Shown: positions 34,723 through 44,736, numbered from the stretch's first letter. The stretch is 64,000 bases of DNA from Natrinema mahii (GCA_000690595.2 JHUT02000006.1:62001-126000); one strand, 5' to 3'. The notes: generated by a model from the sequence alone, not told the origin. Made by a program: numbers and translations.

Positions 34723-36405
34723 ATGTTCGATCCCGACGAACTCGAGGAGATCCGTGCCAGCAAGGAGGAGTGGCACGAGGCGGAAGTCGAACCGGTCCTC
34801 GAGCGCTTCGGCGAGCGCAAGGAAACGTTTACGACCGACACGGGGGGCCAGGAGGTCGATCGGCTCTATACGCCCGACGACGTGGGCGATCTCGACTACG
34901 AGGACGATCTCGGCAATCCGGGCGAGCCGCCGTATACGCGCGGCGTCTACTCGACGGGCTACCGCGGCCGGCTCTGGACGATGCGCCAGTACGCCGGGTT
35001 CTCAACGCCGGAAGACACCAACGAGCGCTACCACTACCTGCTCGACGAGGGCCAGACGGGGCTGTCGATGGCGTTCGACCTGCCGACCCAGATGGGCTAC
35101 GACTCCGACGCCGACATGGCCGCCGGCGAGGTCGGGAAGGCCGGCGTCGCGATCGACTCGCTCGAGGACATGGAGACCGTCTTCGACGGCATCCCGCTGG
35201 ACGAGGTCTCGACCTCGATGACGATCAACGCGCCCGCGTCGGTGCTGTTGGCGATGTACATCGCGGTCGGCGACCAGCAGGGGGTCGACCGCTCGGAGCT
35301 GCGGGGGACGATTCAAAACGACCTCCTCAAGGAGTACATCGCGCGGAACACGTACATCTACCCGCCGGAGCCCTCGATGCGGATCATCACGGACATCTTC
35401 GAGTTCTGTGCCGAGGAGACGCCGAAGTTCAACACCATCTCGATCTCGGGGTATCACATCCGCGAGGCCGGCTCGACGGCTGCTCAGGAGCTGGCGTTCA
35501 CGCTCGGTAACGGCATCGAGTACGTCGAGACGGCGATCGAGGCCGGCCTCGACGTCGACGACTTCGCGCCACAGCTTTCCTTTTTCTTCAACGGGCACAA
35601 CAACATCTTCGAGGAGGTCGCGAAGTTCCGTGCGGCCCGTCGGATGTGGCACGACATCATCGACGAGCGATTCGACCCCGACGACCCCAAGTCCAAACAG
35701 CTCAAGTTCCACACCCAGACGGCCGGCTCGATGCTGACCGCCCAGCAGATCGAGAACAACGTCGTCCGCGTCGCCTATCAGGCGCTGGCGGCCGTCCTCG
35801 GCGGCACGCAGAGCCTCCACACCAACGGGAAAGACGAGGCGCTTGCCCTCCCGACCGAGGAATCGGTCCGGACGGCGCTGCGCACCCAGCAGATCCTCGC
35901 CCACGAGTCCGGCGCGGCCGACACCATCGACCCGCTTGCGGGCAGCTACTACGTCGAATCCCTGACCGACGAGGTCGAGGCGGAGGCCTACGAAATCATG
36001 GACGAGGTCGAGGACCGGGGCGGCATGTTAGAGGCCGTCGAGCAGCAGTGGGTCCAGCGCCAGATTCAGGACACCGCATTCGACCGCCAGAAGGAGATCG
36101 AGGAGAAAGAGCGCGTCATCGTCGGGGTCAACGAGTTCGAGATGGAGGACGAAGAGCCCGAGATGGACGTCGAGGAGGTCACCGAGGAGGACCAGCAGCG
36201 CCAGATCGACAGCCTCGAGCAGACCCGCGAGCGCCGGGACGACGAAGCCGTCGACGCGGCCCTCGAGGCGCTGCGGGACGCGGCCCAAAGCGACCGGAAC
36301 CTGATGCCGTACATCATCGACGCCGTCAAGGCCTACGCGACGGTCGGCGAGATCTGTAACGTCATGCGCGACGAGTTCGGCGAGTACCAGCCCGGCGCGG
36401 TCTGA
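34723..36405 (+). CDS. mcmA1: Methylmalonyl-CoA mutase large (catalytic) subunit
   Basis: A protein of 560 residues holding the TIM-barrel catalytic domain only. [63 protein letters not shown] and [16 protein letters not shown] are standard mutase blocks, and the substrate site H/Q residues ([17 protein letters not shown]) are present. The B12-binding domain (D-x-H-x-x-G) is absent, so a separate small subunit must be encoded elsewhere, as is usual in archaea. It converts (R)-methylmalonyl-CoA to succinyl-CoA for propionate, odd-chain or branched substrates. The epimerase gene follows. Confidence 0.96.
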   Translation: MFDPDELEEIRASKEEWHEAEVEPVLERFGERKETFTTDTGGQEVDRLYTPDDVGDLDYEDDLGNPGEPPYTRGVYSTGYRGRLWTMRQYAGFSTPEDTNERYHYLLDEGQTGLSMAFDLPTQMGYDSDADMAAGEVGKAGVAIDSLEDMETVFDGIPLDEVSTSMTINAPASVLLAMYIAVGDQQGVDRSELRGTIQNDLLKEYIARNTYIYPPEPSMRIITDIFEFCAEETPKFNTISISGYHIREAGSTAAQELAFTLGNGIEYVETAIEAGLDVDDFAPQLSFFFNGHNNIFEEVAKFRAARRMWHDIIDERFDPDDPKSKQLKFHTQTAGSMLTAQQIENNVVRVAYQALAAVLGGTQSLHTNGKDEALALPTEESVRTALRTQQILAHESGAADTIDPLAGSYYVESLTDEVEAEAYEIMDEVEDRGGMLEAVEQQWVQRQIQDTAFDRQKEIEEKERVIVGVNEFEMEDEEPEMDVEEVTEEDQQRQIDSLEQTRERRDDEAVDAALEALRDAAQSDRNLMPYIIDAVKAYATVGEICNVMRDEFGEYQPGAV

Positions 36406-36565
36406 CGGCGCTCGAATCGTCGACTGCGACCGAACGAACCGTCGTCCCGATATCCCGTTTTCCGTGGTCGATGTCCGACTGGGGGCCAGCCTCCCGGTCC
36501 GTGCGGGCTCGAAACGCCACGAAAAATCACAACAGTAACACGGCCATCGGCCGGAGTACAGGCCG

Positions 36566-36949
36566 ATGCACTTCGATCACGCCGGCATCGCAACCGACGA
36601 CGCACAGGGACTCGCAACGCTGTACGGCGATCTCTTCGGTCTCGAGGTCGCCCACGAGGAGGTGTTCGACGGCATGCGCGTCGTCTTCCTCGACTGTGGC
36701 GACGGCTATGTCGAACTGCTCGAGCCGATCGAGGAGGGGACGATCGCGCGCTATCTCGAGGACAACGGTGCCGGGATCCACCACCTCGCGCTCGCGACAG
36801 ACGACATCGAGGGGGCCCTCGAGACGGTCCGGGAACACGACGTGGCGCTGATCGACGAGGAGCCCCGCCCGGGTGCGTGGGGCCATTCGGTCGCGTTTCT
36901 CCACCCAAAGGACACCGGCGGGATCCTGATCGAACTCGTCGAACACTGA
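36566..36949 (+). CDS. mce: Methylmalonyl-CoA epimerase
   Basis: A 127-residue vicinal-oxygen-chelate protein with MHFDHAGIATDD (metal-binding His5), FLDCGDGYVELLEP (Glu ligand), IHHLALATDDIEGAL (second His) and FLHPKDTGGILIELVEH (C-terminal Glu). This set matches methylmalonyl-CoA epimerase, which interconverts the (S) and (R) forms. It lies 160 bp downstream of the mutase gene on the same strand, completing two steps of the propionyl-CoA to succinyl-CoA route. Confidence 0.95.
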   Translation: MHFDHAGIATDDAQGLATLYGDLFGLEVAHEEVFDGMRVVFLDCGDGYVELLEPIEEGTIARYLEDNGAGIHHLALATDDIEGALETVREHDVALIDEEPRPGAWGHSVAFLHPKDTGGILIELVEH

Positions 36950-36983
36950 GACGGAACGACGGCCCGTCCGAGCGGCCGCCGGG

Positions 36984-37919
36984 CTACTCGGCGTCGTACT
37001 CGGCCGTGGCGATCTGTTGCCGTTGGTCGCCGGTCGCGTGGAAAACCGCAACCTGGGCGGGATACCGCCCCTCGAGATCGACCCGTGCCTCGTAGTCGGC
37101 GGCCCCGAGACAGTCGATGCAGGTCTCGGCCTCTTGCTTGCCGACGGCGACGTTGACTGCCAGCAGGTCGCGGGTCTCGTGGTAGGTCGCGTCGGCTAAC
37201 TCGAGGGTGTGACACGGCGTCGGGATGCGGATCGACCCCTCGACCAGCACACGCTCGTTTTCGAACTCGACGGTCGCGTCGTCGCCGTCGGTCCGGCCCG
37301 CACACGCCCGGTCGCCGACCGCGAGCGATGCGTCCGTTACCTCGGGCACCGGACAGGGGATCGACGACGACGTCGACTCCGTCTCCGTGCCGGATTCGGA
37401 GAGCGTGACGGTCGTCCGAGAGCGGGTGCAATCGAACGGCCGACGGCCGATTCCGTCGGTAACGGTCGACTCGCCCGTCCCGCCGTCGCGGCGCGACGTG
37501 ACCGTGACCGTATACGACCGCGGCTCGACGAGGACGATCGGCCGTTCCTCGCCGACTCCGAGATCGAGATCGCGCTCGAGCAGCGGCTCGTCCCGTTCGT
37601 CCTCCCCGTCGCCGTCGATCGGGTCACTGCCGTCAGCGTCGTCGGCCGAAACGACCACGTCGACCGTCCGCTCGGTCTCGTCGTCGTTGCGGAGGATAAC
37701 CTCGTGTGGTGGGTGTGCCTCGAGGAACGGCACCGCCGCCGGGTCCCCGACGACGATCGCGTCGGACCCAGCGGACTCGCTGCCCCGCCGATCGGCGTCG
37801 TCGCTCGAGCCGTCGATGTCGGGCCGCTCGGACTGTAACCGCTCGAACCGCGAGTCGGCACAGCCGGCCAGGCCACACGCCGCTCCGGTCGTGAGCGCGA
37901 GGAGGTCGCGGCGTCGCAT
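36984..37919 (-). CDS. Secreted lipoprotein of unknown function
   Basis: A protein of 311 residues from ATG 37919 (MRRRDLLALTTGAACGLAGC). RRRDLLAL is a Tat-type motif and LAGC (Cys20) a lipobox, so the protein is probably exported and lipid-anchored. The mature part is acidic and Asp/Ser-rich, with beta-sandwich-like repeats (VILRNDDETERTVDVVVS) and paired cysteines, including CIDCLG near residue 275. No enzyme motif is seen. It converges on the epimerase gene. Confidence 0.75.
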   Translation of the reverse strand: MRRRDLLALTTGAACGLAGCADSRFERLQSERPDIDGSSDDADRRGSESAGSDAIVVGDPAAVPFLEAHPPHEVILRNDDETERTVDVVVSADDADGSDPIDGDGEDERDEPLLERDLDLGVGEERPIVLVEPRSYTVTVTSRRDGGTGESTVTDGIGRRPFDCTRSRTTVTLSESGTETESTSSSIPCPVPEVTDASLAVGDRACAGRTDGDDATVEFENERVLVEGSIRIPTPCHTLELADATYHETRDLLAVNVAVGKQEAETCIDCLGAADYEARVDLEGRYPAQVAVFHATGDQRQQIATAEYDAE

Positions 37920-38117
37920 ACGCGGTCCCACAACGAAGCGGGATAAACACCTTTGTCACGGCTTCGTACCTGTGCTATCGACGGACTTTCAGTTTCGAAG
38001 AGAGGCAACTGTTGCGGCCGGACTGACCCCACTCGAGGGGATCGGCGTCACGTTATCAACGGAGTCGCGGGAGTGACGGCGTCGCCACCTCGAGTCGGTG
38101 GCCGGTGAACCGGTCGA

Positions 38118-38756
38118 TTACCCGAAGTTCTCGATCAGCGCGTCGTCGGGGTCGCCGCCCGCGGCCTCGATCGCGTCCGCGACGGCGGTGACGAAGCCGT
38201 CGAAGCCGAAGGCGTAGACCTGGCCGTCCCCGCGGTGGGTCGCGACCGCGTCGGCCAGTTCCTCGCCCGTGCCGTCGTCGACGAAGACGACGGTCGCGCC
38301 CGCCTCGGACAGCGCCTCGAGTCGATCGGTGTGGGCGGGCTCGTCGGCCTGATAGATCACGGTGGCGTCGTGGCCGGCCTCGTGGGCGGCCTCGGCGACC
38401 GCGACCCCCGCACCGACCCCCGGGCCGCCGGCGGCGGCGACGACGTCGCCGTCGTCGTCGTAGGTGATCCGGCCGAACGGGCCCTCGACGTGGACGGTCT
38501 CCCCGCCCTCGAGGCCCGCGAGCCACGGCGAGAGGTCGCCCTCGGGATCGATTCCGACGGTGAGTTCGAACGTCTCGCCGACCGACGGCGAGGAGAGCGT
38601 GTAGTGGCGAGCGATCTCCTCGTCTTCGGGGGCGGCCCGCAACAGAACGAACTGCCCGGGGCGGGCGTCGAACCCGTCGGGCGTCTCGAGTTCGAGCGCG
38701 ACGGTGTCGGGACCGACCTCGCTGACCGATGCGACCGTGACTGGCGTCCCATCCAT
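38118..38756 (-). CDS. FAD-binding ferredoxin/NAD(P)H reductase-like oxidoreductase
   Basis: A 212-residue protein from ATG 38756 (MDGTPVTVASVSEVG). An FAD-binding barrel has RHYTLSSPSVGETF (the R-x-Y-S/T motif) and PGQFVLLRA, then a nucleotide-binding domain with AAAGGPGVGAGVAVAEAA and a C-terminal FGFDGFVTAVADAIEAAGGD. This is the ferredoxin-NADP+ reductase superfamily. It moves electrons between NAD(P)H and a small acceptor. The electron partner is not visible; the korAB genes start 267 bp away on the other strand and use ferredoxin, so a link is possible but unproven. Confidence 0.88.
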   Translation of the reverse strand: MDGTPVTVASVSEVGPDTVALELETPDGFDARPGQFVLLRAAPEDEEIARHYTLSSPSVGETFELTVGIDPEGDLSPWLAGLEGGETVHVEGPFGRITYDDDGDVVAAAGGPGVGAGVAVAEAAHEAGHDATVIYQADEPAHTDRLEALSEAGATVVFVDDGTGEELADAVATHRGDGQVYAFGFDGFVTAVADAIEAAGGDPDDALIENFG

Positions 38757-39023
38757 GTCGAACCCGTTCGTCGGCGGATTGAAAAGGCGTTCCGTTCGCC
38801 GCGACCCTCGCGAGCGCCCGTTTCGATGGGGCCGATATCGTGTGTTTTTCACAAACACATTCACTCGGTTCCGTGTTTCTTTCTCTCGTAAACTCTCGCC
38901 GTGTAATTCTTAACGATTAATAACCAACTGTCCCGCCGTCCCGAACATATCCACCACCGATGCGGTGGTCCGCTTGGGGTTTCAGAAGCCTTTTCATTTA
39001 TCGGGGGCAAGGGGCCTCATAAC
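38757..39023. promoter_or_regulatory. Divergent promoter region before korA
   Basis: This gap between the reductase-like gene and korA holds AT-rich runs (GTAATTCTTAACGATTAATAACC near 38900). TTCATTTATC (38993-39002) lies about 22-31 bp before the korA ATG at 39024, giving a TATA box for a leaderless transcript. No gene is supported here. Confidence 0.5.
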
Positions 39024-40778
39024 ATGGCTGAGGATCTCAACTGGGCGATCGGAGGCGAAGCCGGCGACGGTATCGACTCCACCGGTAAAATCTTCGCCCA
39101 GGCACTGTCCCGGGCCGGAAGACACGTATTCACCTCCAAAGACTTCGCGTCGCGGATCCGTGGCGGCTACACGGCCTACAAGATTCGCACGTCCGTCGAG
39201 CAGGTTCAAAGCGTCGTGGACCGCCTCGACATTCTCGTCGCCCTGACCCAGCGGACCATCGACGAGAACCTGGACGAACTTCACGAGGGCAGCGCCATCA
39301 TCTACGACGGCGAGCGCTCGTGGGACGCGGAGATTCCAGACGAGATGACCGCGGTCGACGTCCCGCTGAAATCGCTGGCCGAGGAAGCCGGCGGCGCGAT
39401 CATGCGAAACATCGTCGCGCTGGGCGCGGCGTGTACGATCACCGGCTTCGACGTCGAGTACCTAGACGAGGCCCTCGAGAAGCGCTTCGGCGGCAAGGGC
39501 TCGAAGATCGTCGAGAACAACAAGGAAGCCGCTCGAGCGGGCCAGGAGTACGTCGAGGAGAACTACGACCTGAGCCACCTCGGCTACAACGTCGAGACGA
39601 CCGACAACGACTACGTCCTGCTCAACGGCAACGAAGCCATCGGCATGGGCGCGCTCGCGGCCGGCTGCCGGTTCTACGCCGGCTATCCGATCACGCCCGC
39701 GACCTCGATCATGGAGTATCTGACCGGGCGCATCGAGGACTACGGCGGCCACGTCGTCCAGGCCGAGGACGAGCTGTCGGCGATCAACATGGCGCTTGGC
39801 GGCGCACGCGCCGGCGCTCGAGCCATGACCGCCACGTCGGGGGCCGGAATCGACCTGATGACCGAAACCTTCGGGCTGGTCGCGACGAGCGAGACGCCGC
39901 TGGTCATCGCCGACGTCCAGCGCTCCGGTCCCTCGACCGGGATGCCGACGAAGCAGGAACAGGGCGACCTCAACATGGCGCTGTACGGCGGCCACGGCGA
40001 GGTCCCGCGGTTCGTCGTCGCTCCGACATCGATCACCGAGTGTTTCTGGAAGACCGTCGAGGCGTTCAACCTCGCCGAGAAGTACCAGACGCCGGTCTTC
40101 CTGGTCTCCGATCTGGCGATGTCGGTCACCGAACAGACGTTCCCACCGGAGGCTTTCGACATGAGCGAGGTCGAGATCGACCGCGGCAAGCTCGTCGACG
40201 AGGACGAGGTCGACGAGTGGCTCGACGCCCAGGGTCACTTCCGCGCCCACGCCGTCACCGAGGACGGCGTCAGCCCGCGAGCCATCCCCGGCACGACCGA
40301 CGCCGCCCACATGTCCACCGGCCTCGAACACGACGAACTCGGTCGCCGGACCGAGGAAGAGGACGAGCGCGTCCAGCAGGTCGACAAGCGCAACCGCAAG
40401 GTCGAGACCGCACGCGAGCAAGAAGACTGGGACTACCGCGAGTTCGGCGATCCGGACGCGGACAACCTCGTCATCTCGTGGGGCTCGAACGAGGGCGCAC
40501 TCGTCGAGGCGCTGGAGTACCTCGAGGCGGACGGGATCGACGTCCGCGTGATCTCGGTACCGTACATTTTCCCGCGGCCCGACCTGACCGAGGAAATCGA
40601 AGCCGCCGACGAGACGATCGTCGTCGAGTGTAACGCGAACGGTCAGTTCGCGGACGTGATCGAACACGACGTGTTGACCCGCGTCAAGCGCATCAACAAG
40701 TACACCGGCGTGCGATTCAAGGCCGACGAACTCGCAGACGACATCACCGACAAACTCTCCGAGGAGGTACCCGCATAA
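39024..40778 (+). CDS. korA: 2-oxoacid:ferredoxin oxidoreductase alpha subunit (fused gamma-alpha)
   Basis: A protein of 584 residues. The gamma domain comes first (GEAGDGIDSTGKIFAQALSR, DFASRIRGGYTAYKIR), followed by the alpha domain (NGNEAIGMGALAAGCRFYAGYPITPATSIMEYL, about 200-232, with the YPITP motif) and the C-terminal transketolase-like part. With the beta subunit it oxidatively decarboxylates a 2-oxoacid, reducing ferredoxin and forming acyl-CoA. In haloarchaea this type serves as the 2-oxoglutarate enzyme of the citrate cycle; a pyruvate role cannot be excluded from sequence. The korB ATG overlaps its stop by one base. Confidence 0.92.
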   Translation: MAEDLNWAIGGEAGDGIDSTGKIFAQALSRAGRHVFTSKDFASRIRGGYTAYKIRTSVEQVQSVVDRLDILVALTQRTIDENLDELHEGSAIIYDGERSWDAEIPDEMTAVDVPLKSLAEEAGGAIMRNIVALGAACTITGFDVEYLDEALEKRFGGKGSKIVENNKEAARAGQEYVEENYDLSHLGYNVETTDNDYVLLNGNEAIGMGALAAGCRFYAGYPITPATSIMEYLTGRIEDYGGHVVQAEDELSAINMALGGARAGARAMTATSGAGIDLMTETFGLVATSETPLVIADVQRSGPSTGMPTKQEQGDLNMALYGGHGEVPRFVVAPTSITECFWKTVEAFNLAEKYQTPVFLVSDLAMSVTEQTFPPEAFDMSEVEIDRGKLVDEDEVDEWLDAQGHFRAHAVTEDGVSPRAIPGTTDAAHMSTGLEHDELGRRTEEEDERVQQVDKRNRKVETAREQEDWDYREFGDPDADNLVISWGSNEGALVEALEYLEADGIDVRVISVPYIFPRPDLTEEIEAADETIVVECNANGQFADVIEHDVLTRVKRINKYTGVRFKADELADDITDKLSEEVPA

Positions 40779-41644
40779 TGAGCTCCGACGTCCGATTCAC
40801 CGACTTCAAATCCGACAAGCAGCCAACGTGGTGTCCCGGCTGCGGCGACTTCGGGACGATGAACGGCATGATGAAAGCGCTGGCCAACACCGGCAACGAC
40901 CCCGACAACACGTTCGTCGTCGCCGGGATCGGCTGTTCCGGCAAGATCGGGACCTACATGCACAGCTACGCCCTCCACGGGGTTCACGGCCGTGCGCTTC
41001 CGGTCGGCACCGGCGTCAAGATGGCCCGCCCCGACGTCGAGGTCATGGTCGCCGGCGGCGACGGCGACGGCTACTCGATCGGTGCCGGCCACTTCGTTCA
41101 CGCCGTCCGCCGGAACGTCGACATGACCTACGTGGTCATGGACAACCGCATCTACGGCCTGACGAAAGGCCAGGCGTCGCCAACCTCGCGGTCGGACTTC
41201 GAGACCTCGACGACCCCCGAAGGGCCCAAGCAGCCCCCGGTCAACCCGCTGGCGCTGGCGCTGGCCTCCGGTGCGAGCTTCATCGCTCAGTCCTTTAGCT
41301 CGGACGCGATGCGCCACGCCGAGATCGTCGAGAAGGCCATCGAACACGACGGCTTCGGCTTCGTCAACGTCTTCAGCCCCTGTGTCACGTTCAACGACGT
41401 CGACACCTACGACTACTTCCGCGACAGCCTCGTCGACCTGCAGGAAGACGAGGACCACGACCCCACCGACTACGAGGCCGCCAAAGAAGTCATCCTCGAC
41501 AGCGAGAAGGAGTACCAGGGCGTCATGTATCAAGACGAGAACTCGGTCCCGTACCACGAGAAACACGGCGTCACCGAGGACATGTCCGAGATCCCCGACG
41601 GTGCGCCCGAGGACGCGATGGATCTCGTCCGCGAGTTCTACTGA
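40778..41644 (+). CDS. korB: 2-oxoacid:ferredoxin oxidoreductase beta subunit
   Basis: A 288-residue ThDP-binding subunit. WCPGCGDFGTMNGMMKAL (about 14-31) and GIGCSGKIGTYM supply Fe-S/ThDP contacts, and VAGGDGDGYSIGAGHFVHAVRRNVDMTYVVMDNRIYGLTKGQ is the GDG...N ThDP-Mg2+ motif with the conserved Y-G-x-T-x-G-Q. It forms the catalytic half of the complex with the overlapping korA gene. A T5 run at 41673-41677 shortly after the stop could serve as terminator. Confidence 0.93.
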   Translation: MSSDVRFTDFKSDKQPTWCPGCGDFGTMNGMMKALANTGNDPDNTFVVAGIGCSGKIGTYMHSYALHGVHGRALPVGTGVKMARPDVEVMVAGGDGDGYSIGAGHFVHAVRRNVDMTYVVMDNRIYGLTKGQASPTSRSDFETSTTPEGPKQPPVNPLALALASGASFIAQSFSSDAMRHAEIVEKAIEHDGFGFVNVFSPCVTFNDVDTYDYFRDSLVDLQEDEDHDPTDYEAAKEVILDSEKEYQGVMYQDENSVPYHEKHGVTEDMSEIPDGAPEDAMDLVREFY

Positions 41645-41672
41645 GGTCGCCACCGCCTCCGACTGAGCGCGC

Positions 41673-41677
41673 TTTTT
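41673..41677 (+). terminator. Possible oligo-T terminator after korB
   Basis: Five T residues follow the GC-rich GAGCGCGC about 30 bp past the korB stop. Archaeal termination often uses such runs. The signal is short and unverified. Confidence 0.3.
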
Positions 41678-41756
41678 GCCCAGGTCCCGTCGGTGGACCT
41701 GAGATCCTCTCACGCCCGCCATAGCTTTTTGATCGTCAAGCCCACTACGGGCCGGT

Positions 41757-42341
41757 ATGTTTCCCGAATCCCTCGAGACGGACGCCCTCGTCCTCGAGCA
41801 GTTCCGCGAGGAGCGGGTCGATGTCTTCGAGTTGTACGACCGCTTTGCGGAGGGCAGTGAGGGAACGGAAGACGTGTTCGAGTACGTCCCTCAAGAGCCA
41901 TACACGTCGGTGAAGGCGGCCCGTGATCCACTCATCGAGGCGGAACGTTCGTGGGACGAGGCGGAAGCAGCCCAATACGCGGTCTATACGGCCGACGATA
42001 CGCTCGCGGGCTATACGGGGCTCTTTCCTGAGTGGGACCGTCGAATGGCGAGGATCGGGTTTCTTCTCGGCAAACAGTACTGGGGGAACGGCTACGCGGG
42101 CGAGTGTGCCACAGCATTGATCGATCTCGCGCTCGACCGTCTCGACCTCGAAGTGGTAGCGATCGACCATGCAGCGGGAAACGAACGGTCGAAACGAGCC
42201 ATCGAGAAGGTCATCGATGTCCGGGGCGGGCAGTACGATGGCGTCTTACGAAATTGGCTGCCTATCGGCGACGAGGTCGCTGACCACCACCGGTATACAA
42301 TCACGCGAGAGCAGTACCAGCGAACGGGACGCGATGAGTAG
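41757..42341 (+). CDS. GNAT acetyltransferase, RimJ/RimL type
   Basis: A protein of 194 residues with the RimJ/RimL layout: LETDALVLEQFREERVDVFELY, an AAQYAVYTADDTLAGYTGLFPEW strand pair, ARIGFLLGKQYWGNGYAGECATALIDLALDRL (acetyl-CoA loop, about 98-128) and VAIDHAAGNERSKRAIEKV. Related enzymes acetylate ribosomal-protein N-termini or small amines. The target is unknown. The DNA is slightly AT-richer than in neighbours. It is monocistronic after korB. Confidence 0.88.
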   Translation: MFPESLETDALVLEQFREERVDVFELYDRFAEGSEGTEDVFEYVPQEPYTSVKAARDPLIEAERSWDEAEAAQYAVYTADDTLAGYTGLFPEWDRRMARIGFLLGKQYWGNGYAGECATALIDLALDRLDLEVVAIDHAAGNERSKRAIEKVIDVRGGQYDGVLRNWLPIGDEVADHHRYTITREQYQRTGRDE

Positions 42342-42445
42342 GGCCCGGTCTTTGCTGGTTCGGTCGTCCCAGTCTGAACCCCCGTTCCCTGCCGGACGGC
42401 CTCCACAACCGGCCCACAGTAGCCGACCGGCCAGGGCGACGATCG

Positions 42446-43108
42446 TCAGGCCGGATGTTCGACGGACTCGAGCAGGACTTCGGCGTTGGCCGACTCCTCG
42501 GTGAGCAGTTTCGGATAGGTGCCAAGGAGGACGAGCAGATCGCCCTCGTGATCGAACGAGGTGAGTTTGATCTCGACGTCGATCGGTTCGCCGCCGAGTT
42601 CCGACTCGCCGAGGAAGCGATCGACCTCGCGGTCGTCCCCGAGGATCTCGAGGCCGAACGTCTCCTGGTGGCGGATGTTACTGATATCGCCTTGCCCGCC
42701 CTCGAACTCGCTGAGGAACCGGTCGATCAGTTCCTCGTTGGAGAGATCGTCCAGCGGATTCAGCGATCGGCCCGCGACCTTCATCCCCGGGATCGAGACG
42801 GCGGCGAAGGCGGCCCCGTCGCGTTTTTCGCCCTGATACTCGACGGCTTTCGAGTAGACGGCTGTCGCGATCGACGCCTCGACCCGACGCTCGACGCCGC
42901 CGGGGAGGTCGACCGAGCGCTCGATCGTCTGCTCGCCGACGTCGTCTTCGGCGTAGCCGGTCTCCTCGAGCGCGTCGTCGGTCGGCCGAACGGCATCCGA
43001 ATCGAACGCGAGCGGTTCGTTCCCGAGGACGACGTCGATACAGCCGGCGGTGAGCGCGATCGTCCCGGTCGCGCCCGCGGCAAGCAGCGATCGTCGAGAG
43101 AGAGTCAT
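42446..43108 (-). CDS. Haloarchaeal lipoprotein (DUF6517-like)
   Basis: A 220-residue protein from ATG 43108 (MTLSRRSLLAAGATGTIALT). SRRSLLAAG is a Tat motif and LTAGC (Cys23) a lipobox, so it should be exported and lipid-anchored. The mature domain (ETGYAEDDVGEQTIERSVDLPG, AAFAAVSIPGMKVAGRSLNPL) matches a family seen widely in haloarchaea that I remember as DUF6517; the number is from memory. Its function is unknown. It diverges from the aminotransferase gene. Confidence 0.78.
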   Translation of the reverse strand: MTLSRRSLLAAGATGTIALTAGCIDVVLGNEPLAFDSDAVRPTDDALEETGYAEDDVGEQTIERSVDLPGGVERRVEASIATAVYSKAVEYQGEKRDGAAFAAVSIPGMKVAGRSLNPLDDLSNEELIDRFLSEFEGGQGDISNIRHQETFGLEILGDDREVDRFLGESELGGEPIDVEIKLTSFDHEGDLLVLLGTYPKLLTEESANAEVLLESVEHPA

Positions 43109-43254
43109 TACAGGTGGGTACGTTACGAGCGGCATATTCCTTGTGGCTTCTTCAGTTTCGCAGACAAGACTATCAGGCCTCGTTGAACGTCGAGAGCGGA
43201 TGATAGCGGACAGACACATCAAGAGTTATCGGGGTCGGCATCCCCCGTCTAGCC

Positions 43255-44376
43255 ATGACTGACTTTGCAGACCGAGTCGAGCAGGTGTCGATCAGCGGTA
43301 TCCGGGAGGTCTTCGAGGCCGCTGGCGAGGACGCCATCAACCTCGGCCTCGGCCAGCCGGACTTCCCCACCCCGGCCCACGCCCGGCGCGGGGCTATCGA
43401 GGCCATCGAGTCGGGGCAGGCCGACGCCTACACCTCGAACAAGGGGACCGAACAGCTCCGGGAAGCGATTTCCGCGAAGTACGACCGCGACTACGGCCTC
43501 GCGGTCGATCCCGCCGACGTGATCGCGACCTCCGGGGGGAGCGAGGCCCTGCATATCGCGCTCGAGGCCCACGTGAACCCCGGCGAGGAGGTCATCTTCC
43601 CCGATCCGGGCTTCGTCTCCTACGACGCGTTGACTCACATCGCCGACGGCACGCCAAAGCCGGTCGGGCTCCGCGACGACCTCACCCTCGATCCCGCGAC
43701 CGTCGAGGACGCCATCACCGAAGAGACCGCGGCGTTCATCGTCAACAGCCCCGCGAACCCGACCGGGGCCGTCCAGAGCGAGGCCGACATGCGCGAGTTC
43801 GCCCGCATCGCCGACGAACACGACGTCCTCTGTATTTCCGACGAGGTCTACGAACACATCGTCTTCGAGGGCGCACATCACTCGCCGCTCGAGTTCGCCG
43901 AGACGGACAACGTCGTCGTCGTCAGCGCCTGCTCGAAGACCTACTCGATGACCGGCTGGCGGCTCGGCTGGGTCCTCGGCTCCAATCGTCGCATCGAGCG
44001 GATGCTGCGGGTCCACCAGTACGGACAGGCCTGTGCCTCCGCGCCCGCCCAGTACGCCGCCGAGGCCGCCCTGACCGGCCCCCAGGACCAGGTCACGGAG
44101 ATGGTCGAGACCTTCGAACAGCGCCGCGACCTCGTCCTCGACGGGCTCACCGACGCCGGCCTCGAGGTGCCAACCCCGGAAGGCGCGTTCTACGCGATGC
44201 CGAAGGTCCCCGACGGCTGGTGTGACGAAGTGCTGGATCGGGGCGTCGTCGTCGTCCCCGGGAACGCCTTCGGCGCGAACGGCGAGGGCTACGCGCGGCT
44301 CTCGTACGCGACCGGGACGGAGGAACTGAAGGAGGCGCTCGAGATCATCGACGACGCGACGCGGGCGGTTCGATAG
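43255..44376 (+). CDS. PLP-dependent class I/II aminotransferase (AspC-like)
   Basis: A protein of 373 residues. It has LGLGQPDFPTP (about 30-40), the NSPANPTG PLP-contact motif (164-171), SDEVYEHIVF with Asp196 and Tyr199, and the Schiff-base Lys228 in SACSKTYSMTGWRLGW. It transfers amino groups between an amino acid (aspartate or aromatic type) and 2-oxoglutarate. A TATA-like AGTTATCG lies about 27-34 bp before the start. The last 69 bp of the gene are duplicated at 45143-45211, on the far side of a toxin-antitoxin cassette. Confidence 0.93.
   Translation: MTDFADRVEQVSISGIREVFEAAGEDAINLGLGQPDFPTPAHARRGAIEAIESGQADAYTSNKGTEQLREAISAKYDRDYGLAVDPADVIATSGGSEALHIALEAHVNPGEEVIFPDPGFVSYDALTHIADGTPKPVGLRDDLTLDPATVEDAITEETAAFIVNSPANPTGAVQSEADMREFARIADEHDVLCISDEVYEHIVFEGAHHSPLEFAETDNVVVVSACSKTYSMTGWRLGWVLGSNRRIERMLRVHQYGQACASAPAQYAAEAALTGPQDQVTEMVETFEQRRDLVLDGLTDAGLEVPTPEGAFYAMPKVPDGWCDEVLDRGVVVVPGNAFGANGEGYARLSYATGTEELKEALEIIDDATRAVR
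44308..44376 (+). repeat. Direct repeat, host copy: aminotransferase 3' end
   Basis: These 69 bp are the functional last 23 codons, including the stop, of the aminotransferase gene. They match 45143-45211 at 63 of 69 positions without gaps. Most differences are silent third-position changes. Confidence 0.9.
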
Positions 44377-44400
44377 CTGGCGGGAGCGGTTCGGATCCGG

Positions 44401-44736
44401 TCACGACCAGTCGCCGATGTTCGTTACGCGCGGGAGATCGGACGGGTCGGGAACGTACTGACTCGCACGGTCGACTTGATCCGCGATGTCGTAGCTGTCC
44501 CTCGTATCGCTCGAGTAGTAGAGAATTCGGACCTCACGGCGATGCTCGGGTCGAAGGAAATCGTCGTCGTGAGTCAACACGAGATAGTCGTTGGCACTGG
44601 CAAACGCAGTAATCCGCCGATCCGTGACACCTTCCTCGAGCGCGTCGTGGACGTGAATCGCGTCGTGGCCCTTTCCGCGAAGGAGTTCGGCGACACGAGG
44701 ACTGGTGTTTTCGTCGACAAGAACCCGGTATCCCAT
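44401..44736 (-). CDS. DUF5615 PIN-like toxin
   Basis: A 111-residue protein starting MGYRVLVDENTSPRVAELLR. VDEN near the N-terminus and YLVLTHDDDFLRPEHR around residue 50 give the acidic residues of the PIN/Mut7-C-like nuclease fold typical of DUF5615 toxins. The start codon directly abuts the stop of the upstream DUF433 gene, the standard partner. It probably cleaves RNA when free. Its stop lies 24 bp from the aminotransferase stop, tail to tail. The cassette is flanked by the duplicated aminotransferase end. Confidence 0.88.
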   Translation of the reverse strand: MGYRVLVDENTSPRVAELLRGKGHDAIHVHDALEEGVTDRRITAFASANDYLVLTHDDDFLRPEHRREVRILYYSSDTRDSYDIADQVDRASQYVPDPSDLPRVTNIGDWS